Part shown: positions 1 to 5,909 of the stretch, one piece after another
How the letters are laid out: every line of letters starts with the position of its first letter
Position numbering within the stretch: position 1 is the stretch's first letter
Origin: Cellvibrionales bacterium UBA2034
GTDB taxonomy: Bacteria; Pseudomonadota; Gammaproteobacteria; Pseudomonadales; UBA7239
Direction of reading: 5' to 3'
Length of the DNA stretch: 6,030 bases
Assembly (NCBI GenBank): GCA_002333095.1
Contig: DDBK01000170.1
Coordinates: 7,882 to 13,911 of the forward strand
Made by a program: the position numbers and the translations under genes
Notes under the pieces: model-generated
Seen by the model: only the letters and a program-made list of their open reading frames with translations
Databases searched by the model: none
What the model was told of the DNA's origin: nothing

Positions 1-160
1 GATTCGTGGTTTTGGCAGTTTTTCTCTTCACTACCGCGCCCCACGAATTGGGCGTAATCCAAAAACAGGTGACACTGTTAAGCTTACGGGAAAGCATGTC
101 CCTCATTTCAAGCCAGGGAAAGAACTCAGGGATAGGGTTAATAGTAGCTTGGGTAATTAA
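1..160 (+). CDS. ihfB: Integration host factor subunit beta, 3' end only
   Basis: This is the C-terminal half of a DNA-bending protein of the HU/IHF family. IHF-beta pairs with IHF-alpha in the nucleoid and bends DNA at specific sites for recombination, replication and sigma54 transcription. The reading frame is open from position 2 and gives [19 protein letters not shown], the conserved beta-arm of the family. It continues with TGDTVKL and ends with the [13 protein letters not shown] tail, about 52 residues in total. The N-terminal half lies outside the window. The tail HFKPGKELR is typical of the beta subunit rather than HU or IHF-alpha. In many proteobacteria ihfB sits just upstream of lapA, as here. 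The gene is followed by a strong hairpin terminator. The 84-residue open frame starting at position 6 is an out-of-frame shadow of this gene. Confidence 0.93.
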   Translation, partial: IRGFGSFSLHYRAPRIGRNPKTGDTVKLTGKHVPHFKPGKELRDRVNSSLGN

Positions 161-161
161 T

Positions 162-198
162 AAATGGCATGGCCTAATAAGCCATGCCATTTTTCTTT
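162..198 (+). terminator. Rho-independent terminator after ihfB
   Basis: A perfect 12-bp stem (162-173 pairing with 181-192) encloses a 7-base loop and is followed by a T-rich run with one C. It starts one base after the ihfB stop codon. It lies between ihfB and lapA, so lapA needs read-through or a promoter in the roughly 20 bases that remain before its start. Confidence 0.85.
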
Positions 199-220
199 GC
201 GGTAAATATGGGCTCATCAT

Positions 221-508
221 ATGCAGTGGCTGTATAGAATACTTTCAGCGTTGGTTGTAATTGCAGGTGCAATTTTAGGCGTCTGGTTTTATCTGGATAA
301 TATGGCATCTGTTACCGTAATATGGTTCGGCAATCCGATTGAAGGTGTGCAGCTGGCACTTTGGCTATTGATTTTCTTTGCGGCTGGAACGTTGCTTGGT
401 TTGAGTGTCAGCGCAATACAGGCGCTCCGGCATCAGATGCACGTGCAAATTATGCGCAAGCAAATCAAAGCGATGAAACAGAAGTCTGCAGTTCGCACCC
501 CTGCATAA
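221..508 (+). CDS. lapA: LapA-domain inner-membrane protein (lipopolysaccharide assembly protein A family, DUF1049)
   Basis: This is a small inner-membrane protein of 95 residues. There are two hydrophobic segments, about residues 4-24 and 44-66, separated by a short loop with VTVIWFGNPI. A basic, helical C-terminal tail follows (RHQMHVQIMRKQIKAMKQK, about 70-88) and probably lies in the cytoplasm. This layout is that of the LapA/YciS family. In E. coli LapA works with the TPR and rubredoxin-type protein LapB to control LpxC turnover and lipopolysaccharide assembly. The position after ihfB and before pyrF supports the family call. The usual partner lapB is not between lapA and pyrF here. The start at 221 is the first in-frame ATG that gives an intact first membrane segment. 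Its ribosome binding site is weak. The ATG at 208 is in another frame and soon stops. Assignment to the family is firm; the exact role in this organism is inferred. Confidence 0.87.
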   Translation: MQWLYRILSALVVIAGAILGVWFYLDNMASVTVIWFGNPIEGVQLALWLLIFFAAGTLLGLSVSAIQALRHQMHVQIMRKQIKAMKQKSAVRTPA

Positions 509-538
509 TTTAAGCATTATCAGAGGGAACACGTTGTT

Positions 539-1228
539 TTGAACAATAAGCCTGTCATTATCGCCTTGGACTTTGATAGTGAACGTGATGTTTTTAATCT
601 CGTTGATCAGCTATCCCCGGAAAATTGCAGGCTTAAGGTTGGTAAGGAGCTTTTTACCGCCTGCGGCCCAGGAATAGTAAAAAATCTGGTGGCACGTAAT
701 TTTGATGTGTTTCTGGATCTTAAGTTTCACGACATCCCCAACACTGTTGCAAAAGCGCTAATGGCAGCCAGCGATCTGGGTGTATGGATGGTTAATGTTC
801 ACGCCAGTGGTGGTGCCAGAATGCTGGATGCGGCTCGCGCGGCATTGACAGGAAATAATGCTCCTCTGCTCATTGCAGTTACTGTTCTTACAAGCATGGA
901 ACAGCGGGATTTATTGCAGATTGGGATTGCTGATTCGCTGGATCAGCACATTCTTAAACTTGCTGCGCTTGCAGCAAACGCAGGTCTTGATGGCGTTGTC
1001 TGCTCTGCGATGGAGTCTTCTGCTTTGCGGGAGGCATTCGGTAGGGATTTCTGTCTGGTTACACCTGGCATTCGCCCGGCTGGTAGTGCGCCAGACGATC
1101 AGCGCCGTATTGTTACGCCTCGGGCAGCTATAGAGTCGGGCAGTCATTTCCTTGTTGTTGGACGGCCTGTGACGCAGGCTGCCCATCCAGCAGAAGCGCT
1201 TCAGGCAATTAATGCATCCCTATCCTAG
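539..1228 (+). CDS. pyrF: Orotidine 5'-phosphate decarboxylase (TTG start)
   Basis: PyrF decarboxylates orotidine monophosphate to UMP, the last step of de novo pyrimidine synthesis, in the cytosol. The 229-residue product has the usual length for the short bacterial form. It shows the VIIALDFD beginning (Asp11) and Lys33 in LKVGKELF. The catalytic signature [10 protein letters not shown] supplies Asp60, Lys62 and Asp65. VTPGIRP lies near residue 180 and the phosphate-binding VVGRPVT near residue 205. The start codon is TTG at 539. AGAGGG at 522-527 is a plausible ribosome binding site 11 bases upstream, and no in-frame ATG exists upstream that would restore a better start. It follows lapA by 30 bp on the same strand and is probably co-transcribed. 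No clear terminator follows it. The catalytic set is complete, so the enzyme should be active. Confidence 0.96.
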   Translation: MNNKPVIIALDFDSERDVFNLVDQLSPENCRLKVGKELFTACGPGIVKNLVARNFDVFLDLKFHDIPNTVAKALMAASDLGVWMVNVHASGGARMLDAARAALTGNNAPLLIAVTVLTSMEQRDLLQIGIADSLDQHILKLAALAANAGLDGVVCSAMESSALREAFGRDFCLVTPGIRPAGSAPDDQRRIVTPRAAIESGSHFLVVGRPVTQAAHPAEALQAINASLS

Positions 1229-1342
1229 TATGGTGTAGGAAAAATCGCACAGAAAAATCAGTTAACGCTGACATCAACATGTTGCGGGAATAGGTAATAA
1301 TTCTACTGCAGGGATAGCGCAAAACATAAAAGGAGTTATTAA

Positions 1343-1681
1343 ATGAAAAATATTCGTATGGTAATGATGTCAGTTATAGCTGCTGGTGCAATGCTTTCAG
1401 CGCCAGCTTTTTCTGAACCAGCAAAACAGCAAGAAGCAGTACAAAAGCCTGTAACCATGCAGGTCGCTGACTCCCCATCTGCCGCTGCAGTTAACATCAA
1501 TACGGCAGATGCAGCTACCCTGGCTGAGCGCCTAAATGGCGTGGGGCTAAAGAAAGCGCAGGCGATTGTCAGTTTCAGGGAGCAAAATGGCCCTTTTAAA
1601 AGCGTTGACGATCTGGTGAATGTAACTGGAATCGGCGAAGCTACGCTGGAGAAAAACAAGGGTCTTATCAGCATAAACTGA
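1343..1681 (+). CDS. Exported ComEA-like helix-hairpin-helix DNA-binding protein
   Basis: This small protein of 112 residues has an N-terminal signal peptide: a basic start, a hydrophobic core through about residue 20, and probable cleavage in APAFS near residue 24. A linker rich in Ala, Gln and Lys follows. The C-terminal part (about 50-110) is a ComEA-type tandem helix-hairpin-helix domain. It opens with VNINTADAATL, then the first hairpin LNGVGLKKAQAIV, the connector FKSVDDLVNVTGIG and the second hairpin. Members of this family bind double-stranded DNA without sequence preference in the periplasm, and some serve natural transformation. In many proteobacteria such short one-domain proteins are not proven competence factors, so the role is inferred. 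A good ribosome binding site (AGGAG at 1331-1335) fixes the start. The 114 bp upstream have no promoter I can defend. A strong terminator follows. Confidence 0.9.
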   Translation: MKNIRMVMMSVIAAGAMLSAPAFSEPAKQQEAVQKPVTMQVADSPSAAAVNINTADAATLAERLNGVGLKKAQAIVSFREQNGPFKSVDDLVNVTGIGEATLEKNKGLISIN

Positions 1682-1716
1682 CAAGATATATCTTAAAAAA
1701 TTAATGAACTCCCTGC

Positions 1717-1745
1717 AAAGCCCGTTAAGCGGGCTTTTTTATTTT
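1717..1745 (+). terminator. Rho-independent terminator after the comEA-like gene
   Basis: An 8-bp perfect stem AAAGCCCG / CGGGCTTT (1717-1724 and 1730-1737) with a 5-base loop is followed by a long T run. The T run contains the stop codon of the convergent pabB gene (1739-1741), so the two genes end within the same element. On the minus strand the hairpin is followed only by a short T stretch, so termination of pabB here would be weaker. Confidence 0.9.
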
Positions 1746-3205
1746 TGTATATTGCTATTTATGGTTTCCATAATTGATTTTATCTTTGTCATTGATTCCT
1801 TGTATTCACTTTCGCATCTGGAATCTGAAACAATGCCTCCGCCGCCCCATAAATAGATATTTTTATCCTTCATCAGCAACGTCCTGATCATTATATTGCT
1901 ATCCATTGTTCCGTGCGAAGAAAAGCATGTGATACTTCCACAATATACACTTCTTCTTGTTGGCTCCAATTGCTCTATAATTTGCATAGCCCTGATTTTT
2001 GGTGCGCCAGTGATAGACCCCCCGGGGAAGCAGGCATTAAGGACATCTGCACCATTTAATCCATCTTCAAGTTTTCCTTCTATTGTGCTTACTAGATGGT
2101 GAACATTTGAAAAACTTTGTAATTCGAACAATTTTGATACTTTTATTGTTCCAATGCGACAAACCTTTCCAAGATCATTTCTAAGCAAGTCTACTATCAT
2201 GAGATTTTCTGACTTGTTTTTTTCATCAGTAGCTAATTGGTTAGCTTGATTAATATCAATATCTGGATGGCTATGGCGCTCCGCTGTTCCTTTTATAGGT
2301 TGGCTGATCACTGTGGAATGTAAATCTATCTGGATGAAGCGTTCAGGTGAAAGGCTGATAATACAGTCATCACTTTCTTCGCCCAATATAGGCAAAAATG
2401 CCGAGAAGGGTGGTGCCATGGATTTTCTCAGGTTTTCATAAATACTTCTTGGTGCTTTTTCACATTGCCCGACAAATCTCTGGGCGAGATTTACCTGGTA
2501 GCAATCTCCTGCATCAATATATTCCTGAATTCCCCTGAATTTTTCCGAATACTCACTGTATGTCATGTCATTGGATAAGCTGCTGCTCATTCCAGGTCTT
2601 GCAGGTTTTTCCTCTGCCGTAACCTCCCGTAACATATCTGGCAAAATGGCCGCCAGCTCTCTATTACAATCCGGATGGATAACCAGCCAGCAACGACGTG
2701 TACGGTGATCCTGAATGCAGGCCCAGCCATAAAACCCGAATTGCATGTCGGGAATATCTATATCACGAATGGCAATGCTGTCGAGTGGAATATTTTCCCT
2801 TGCCAGATCGTAGCTACAATATCCGATTAGTCCACCGCAGAAAGGCAATTCTGCAGCTATGCATTCACTGTAGTTCACAGCTGGCTTCTGGACCGCATCC
2901 AGTAATTTGCTTAGTGATGAAAAACTGGATCGCTCATCCAGTGGAAATTGTGGTGGATTATTGCCACGCCATGATTGACGCCCATTATGGGTCTCCAGCC
3001 AGTATTCCGGGGCTGCAGTAATAATGTCAAAACGCCCTTGGGGGAGACTGCTAACAATATTATTGCTATTTGCCTGTGGCTGGATATCACTCTGGAGCAC
3101 CAGCGCCATTGGCAGTCTGGATGCAATAATGTGAAAATACGCGAGGCTATCTTCAGTATAGGGAAGTGATAGTAAGATTGGGCTTGGTGTTGGGAGCTGC
3201 TTCAT
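1739..3205 (-). CDS. pabB: Aminodeoxychorismate synthase component I
   Basis: PabB turns chorismate into 4-amino-4-deoxychorismate using ammonia from the glutamine amidotransferase PabA, the first committed step to p-aminobenzoate and folate. The 488-residue protein has an N-terminal Anth_synt_I_N-like domain (about 10-175, with GGLIGYCSYDLAR near 124-136). The chorismate-binding domain covers about 215-482. Motifs seen there are DCYQVNLAQRF (234-244), SPERF (286-290), VDLLRNDLGKVC (338-349) and FPGGSITGAPKIRAM (393-407). PIKGTAER (303-310) carries Lys305. Anthranilate synthase has PIAGT at this place, so the Lys marks PabB and argues against TrpE. The conserved GSIGY is GSITC here (423-427). 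No PabC lyase domain is fused. The start has only a weak ribosome binding site. The gene converges on the comEA-like gene and diverges from the Rieske gene with 38 bp between. The 5' half looks less AT-rich than the 3' half. Confidence 0.94.
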   Translation of the reverse strand: MKQLPTPSPILLSLPYTEDSLAYFHIIASRLPMALVLQSDIQPQANSNNIVSSLPQGRFDIITAAPEYWLETHNGRQSWRGNNPPQFPLDERSSFSSLSKLLDAVQKPAVNYSECIAAELPFCGGLIGYCSYDLARENIPLDSIAIRDIDIPDMQFGFYGWACIQDHRTRRCWLVIHPDCNRELAAILPDMLREVTAEEKPARPGMSSSLSNDMTYSEYSEKFRGIQEYIDAGDCYQVNLAQRFVGQCEKAPRSIYENLRKSMAPPFSAFLPILGEESDDCIISLSPERFIQIDLHSTVISQPIKGTAERHSHPDIDINQANQLATDEKNKSENLMIVDLLRNDLGKVCRIGTIKVSKLFELQSFSNVHHLVSTIEGKLEDGLNGADVLNACFPGGSITGAPKIRAMQIIEQLEPTRRSVYCGSITCFSSHGTMDSNIMIRTLLMKDKNIYLWGGGGIVSDSRCESEYKESMTKIKSIMETINSNIQK

Positions 3206-3243
3206 GGCGACATTAGAAATTCACAATCGATAGGGGCTTATGC

Positions 3244-3546
3244 ATGCGCTTTTTGGCTCTGGAAAAACAACACCGGATGCATGATGGTTATCGTCGTGTG
3301 ATTGCACTGGAAGGACGCAATCTACTCCTTTTCCAGCATGATGGCCAGATTCATATTATCGACAACGAGTGCCCTCATGCTGGTGCCAGTCTGGAGAAGG
3401 GTAGTATTCAGGGTGGTGAATTGCGTTGTCCCTGGCATGGTATTGCTTTTGATATTGAGTCAGGTTATGCAGCAAATTGTGGATTGCAGCTTGTAAAGTA
3501 CAAGGCTGCCTTTGAGCAGCAGAGCGTTGGCATTGTTATCGAGTGA
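3244..3546 (+). CDS. Small Rieske [2Fe-2S] ferredoxin-like protein (NirD/ferredoxin-component type)
   Basis: This is a soluble one-domain Rieske protein of 100 residues. The iron-sulfur ligands are all present: Cys43 and His45 in ECPHAGASLEKG, and Cys62 and His65 in LRCPWHGIAFD. They form the C-x-H ... C-x2-H pattern with 16 residues between the two pairs. There is no signal peptide or membrane anchor, so it is not the cytochrome bc1 subunit. The family includes ferredoxin components of dioxygenases and the small subunit of nitrite reductase. No oxygenase or reductase partner is in this window, so the electron partner is unknown. AGGGG at 3232-3236, seven bases upstream of the ATG, supports the start. 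The ATG at 3240 is out of frame. The gene runs 12 bp ahead of rraA and is probably in an operon with it. Confidence 0.9.
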   Translation: MRFLALEKQHRMHDGYRRVIALEGRNLLLFQHDGQIHIIDNECPHAGASLEKGSIQGGELRCPWHGIAFDIESGYAANCGLQLVKYKAAFEQQSVGIVIE

Positions 3547-3558
3547 TGTGAGGTAAAA

Positions 3559-4035
3559 ATGATTTCTACACCAGATTTGTGTGATGCACATGAGAGTGAT
3601 GTCCTTGTGCTTGATCCAGTATTTGTTAACTATGGCGGCCGGGAGGCCTTTGGCGGCGAAGTGGTGACCGTCAAGTGCTTCGAGGATAACTCTCTGGTGA
3701 AAGAGCAGCTTGCCATGCCGGGCAATGGCAAAGTGCTGGTTGTAGATGGTGGCGGCTCGATGCGTCGCGCGCTAATGGGCGACATGATTGCAGAGAGTGC
3801 TGTAAAAAACGGGTGGGGCGGGGTTGTGATTTATGGCGCCATCCGCGACGTAGATGCCATTGCCAGTCTGGATCTAGGGGTGCAAGCCTTGGGAGTGATC
3901 CCTCTAAAAACAGAGAAGCGGGGCATAGGCGACCTTAATGTTCCCGTACGGTTCGCAGGCGTGGACATTAATCCTGGCGATTACCTGTATGCAGACAACA
4001 ACGGCATCATTGTTTCAGCGGATTCGCTCACCTGA
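3559..4035 (+). CDS. rraA: RraA family protein (RNase E activity regulator / HMG aldolase-like)
   Basis: This 158-residue cytosolic protein has the usual length of the RraA family. The core [17 protein letters not shown] (63-79) and [17 protein letters not shown] (85-101, with Arg96-Asp97) are family hallmarks. They are followed by [15 protein letters not shown] (111-125) and the tail [15 protein letters not shown]. coli RraA forms a trimer and inhibits RNase E by protein binding. Close relatives in other bacteria are metal-dependent 4-hydroxy-4-methyl-2-oxoglutarate or oxaloacetate aldolase/decarboxylase enzymes that use the Arg-Asp pair. Sequence alone does not separate the two roles. Names based on RNase E should therefore be taken as family labels. 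The ribosome binding site TGAGGT at 3549-3554 and the short 12-bp gap from the Rieske gene suggest translation from one transcript. No aldolase pathway genes are adjacent. Confidence 0.92.
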   Translation: MISTPDLCDAHESDVLVLDPVFVNYGGREAFGGEVVTVKCFEDNSLVKEQLAMPGNGKVLVVDGGGSMRRALMGDMIAESAVKNGWGGVVIYGAIRDVDAIASLDLGVQALGVIPLKTEKRGIGDLNVPVRFAGVDINPGDYLYADNNGIIVSADSLT

Positions 4036-4043
4036 TCTTTTAG

Positions 4044-4071
4044 TTGACTATTAGCACCCAGTACATAGAAT
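4044..4071 (+). promoter_or_regulatory. Sigma70 promoter for tRNA-Gly
   Basis: The -35 box is TTGACT (4044-4049) and the -10 box is TAGAAT (4066-4071), separated by 16 bp. Each differs by one base from consensus. Transcription would begin near 4078, about 30 bases ahead of the tRNA. The G/C-containing stretch after the -10 box is typical of stable RNA promoters. Confidence 0.75.
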
Positions 4072-4109
4072 GTGCAGCCTTGCCTTGGTGTACAGGGGCA
4101 GTGAGTTTT

Positions 4110-4182
4110 GCGGAAATAGCTCAGTTGGTAGAGCGCAACCTTGCCAAGGTTGAGGTCGCGGGTTCGAGTCTCGTTTTCCGCT
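4110..4182 (+). tRNA. glyV-like tRNA-Gly(GCC): tRNA-Gly (anticodon GCC)
   Basis: A full cloverleaf can be folded by eye. The acceptor stem is GCGGAAA with TTTCCGC (4110-4116 and 4175-4181). The D arm is GCTC...GAGC. The anticodon arm is CAACC-TTGCCAA-GGTTG with anticodon GCC at 4143-4145. The T arm has loop TTCGAGT at 4163-4169, and its stem includes two G-T pairs. The discriminator base is T (4182), as usual for bacterial tRNA-Gly. The next bases are CAG, so the CCA end is not encoded and must be added after transcription. The gene reads GGC and GGU codons. It has its own promoter and terminator and stands as a single tRNA. The symbol only denotes similarity in type. Confidence 0.95.
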
Positions 4183-4196
4183 CAGTTGTTTGCACT

Positions 4197-4240
4197 AAAA
4201 CCCCAAGCTTTAAAAATAAGCTCGGGGTTTTTCTTTTTTA
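4197..4240 (+). terminator. Rho-independent terminator after tRNA-Gly
   Basis: The arms AAAACCCC-A-AGCTT (4197-4210) and AAGCT-C-GGGGTTTT (4218-4231) pair over 13 bp with one A-C mismatch and a 7-base loop. A T run with one C follows. It ends the tRNA transcript and marks the last sequence that clearly belongs to the proteobacterial part. Confidence 0.85.
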
Positions 4241-4271
4241 TGTTATTGTCCTGATAATTGCCTGACTGTCT

Positions 4272-5909
4272 ATGCTTGTAAAGAAGCAAAATATTACTCT
4301 ATGGCCTCACCTTAACTCATTTGTTAAAAATTGGCTGCAAAATTTAAACCCAACGCTGGCAAGTTTAACCCCCTACCCTGCCAACTCTCATGGTCTAAAT
4401 AACGCAATTATTGCTGCCACCCAACATCAACAAAACTATTGGCCACATAGGCAAACACTAAGCCAAACCCTTGTCAAACAATATTTGCAAATAAATGTAG
4501 CACAAAACGATGTAGTTTACAAGCAAATAAACCTGCTTCAACAGCCCAACACGTTTGCTATTGTTACCGCCCACCAGCCTGTTTTGTTTGGGGGGCCATT
4601 GTATTTTATTTACAAGGCGATATCGGCAATAGTATTGGCAAACGAGTTAAATACGCAGTATCAAAGTGAGGGTTTGCAGTTTCTACCTGTTTTTTGGATT
4701 GGTGGCGAAGACCACGATTTTGAAGAAATAAGCCACATCCGGTTGTTTGGCAAAAAATACCAATGGGAACATGCGCCAACACAAGGCGCAACCGGCCAAA
4801 TGCCCCTTGAAACGCTAACACCCTTAGTAGCCGAAATAATTGCCGTTTTAGGCAATCAAAGCCTACATGCAGCCGAGTTGGCAAACTGGCTACAAAAAGC
4901 CTACGCCCCACCCCATAATTTAGGCCAAGCGACACAACTTTTTTTGCATTTTTTATTTGGGCAATACGGTTTAATTGTGCTTAACCCCAACGAAGCAAAT
5001 TTTAAGGCAATGTTTGCCAATACAATGGCCAGCGAAGTGTTACACCAAACCAGTTACAAACAAGTCGGTAAAACCAACCAAATAATACAACAATTAGGTT
5101 ATACACCACAGGCATTTGTACGCGAGGTAAACCTTTTTGAAATGGGCAAGCATTTCCGGAGTCGTATCTTATACAACGCAGGCACTAAACAATATACTTT
5201 GCCATCTGCACCCCATATTAGTTACAGCCCAACACAACTTAGTGCGTTAATTGAGCAAAACCCTCAGCAGTTTAGCCCTAATGTTATAATGCGCCCTTTA
5301 TATCAAGAAACAATTTTGCCTTGTATTGCCTATATTGGCGGTCCCGGCGAGGTTAGCTATTGGTTGCAATTGGCTGAAAATTTTAAAGCCTTCGATGTGT
5401 TTTATCCCGTAGTTTTGCTGCGCGATATGGCTATTTGGGCTGATAAACAGATAGGGGGAAAAGCACAAAAATTGCAATTAAATCCGGATGATTTATGGCT
5501 TAGTTATCCGGAATTAGCGCAAAAATTCCTGCGAAAATGGGCAAATACCGAACCCAATTTGCTTGAAAGTGAAATATCTAATATCAAGCAGATACTGACA
5601 AATATTAGCACAAAAGCAAATACTATAGACGGCAGCTTAGCTACCACAGTTGCCGCCGAAAGCGCCAAAATAATATCGGGGCTTGAAAAATTGCAAGAAA
5701 AATTGTTTAAAGCCGAAAAACGAAAGCACGAAATTGAACTTCAACAATTGGCCAACTTGCACCAAAAATTATATCCGGAAAACAATTTGCAAGAAAGAAT
5801 AGACAATTTCATGCCTTTGTATTTACAATATGGCCGCTCGTTTTTTGACTATCTACTTGAAAATTTTAATCCAACCGAGCAAAAAGTTAAACTATTTGTA
5901 GATGTGTAA
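4272..5909 (+). CDS. bshC: Bacillithiol biosynthesis cysteine-adding enzyme BshC, Bacteroidetes-like
   Basis: BshC adds L-cysteine to glucosaminyl-malate, the last step of bacillithiol synthesis after BshA and BshB, in the cytosol. The 545-residue length is close to the usual 530-540. Family motifs run in order. TAHQPVLFGGPLYFIYK (99-115) corresponds to the TGHQ nucleotide-binding-type motif. VFWIGGEDHDFEEI (140-153), SPNVIMRPLYQE (335-346) and YIGGPGEVSYW (354-364) follow. A Lys/Glu-rich helical region, probably coiled coil, spans about 430-500. The end has YPENNLQERIDNFMPLYLQYG (500-520). The N-terminal 40 residues match the family only loosely, so the true start or a slight 5' loss is open. 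No Shine-Dalgarno sequence precedes the ATG, which is common in Bacteroidetes. Base use (many AAA, AAT, CAA and TTA codons) differs from the upstream genes. No bshA or bshB is present here. Function is well supported by motifs; activity in this host is uncertain. Confidence 0.92.
   Translation: MLVKKQNITLWPHLNSFVKNWLQNLNPTLASLTPYPANSHGLNNAIIAATQHQQNYWPHRQTLSQTLVKQYLQINVAQNDVVYKQINLLQQPNTFAIVTAHQPVLFGGPLYFIYKAISAIVLANELNTQYQSEGLQFLPVFWIGGEDHDFEEISHIRLFGKKYQWEHAPTQGATGQMPLETLTPLVAEIIAVLGNQSLHAAELANWLQKAYAPPHNLGQATQLFLHFLFGQYGLIVLNPNEANFKAMFANTMASEVLHQTSYKQVGKTNQIIQQLGYTPQAFVREVNLFEMGKHFRSRILYNAGTKQYTLPSAPHISYSPTQLSALIEQNPQQFSPNVIMRPLYQETILPCIAYIGGPGEVSYWLQLAENFKAFDVFYPVVLLRDMAIWADKQIGGKAQKLQLNPDDLWLSYPELAQKFLRKWANTEPNLLESEISNIKQILTNISTKANTIDGSLATTVAAESAKIISGLEKLQEKLFKAEKRKHEIELQQLANLHQKLYPENNLQERIDNFMPLYLQYGRSFFDYLLENFNPTEQKVKLFVDV

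Noticed and set aside
6..260. An 84-codon open frame at the left edge
   Set aside because: It is out of frame with ihfB, crosses the terminator hairpin and overlaps the start of lapA. The ihfB frame has clear family motifs.
1229..1342. Promoter candidate before the comEA-like gene (TTGCGG near 1282)
   Set aside because: No good -10 box lies at 16-18 bp, and the TAATAA nearby has no matching -35 box.
1339..1674. A 111-codon minus-strand frame opposite the comEA-like gene
   Set aside because: It is a mirror of a gene with signal peptide, helix-hairpin-helix motifs and ribosome site, and it shows no domain of its own.
1739..3205. Anthranilate synthase component I (trpE) as alternative for the minus-strand gene
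   Set aside because: The PIKGT motif with Lys305 is typical of aminodeoxychorismate synthase, while TrpE has PIAGT. No trp genes are nearby.
4044..4265. A 73-codon open frame across the tRNA region
   Set aside because: It reads straight through the tRNA-Gly gene; the peptide with EIAQLVERNLAKVEVAGSS is the well-known false translation of a tRNA. It has no ribosome site.
4606..4935. Minus-strand frames inside bshC (109 and 64 codons)
   Set aside because: They lie wholly within a strongly supported gene and have no recognisable motifs.
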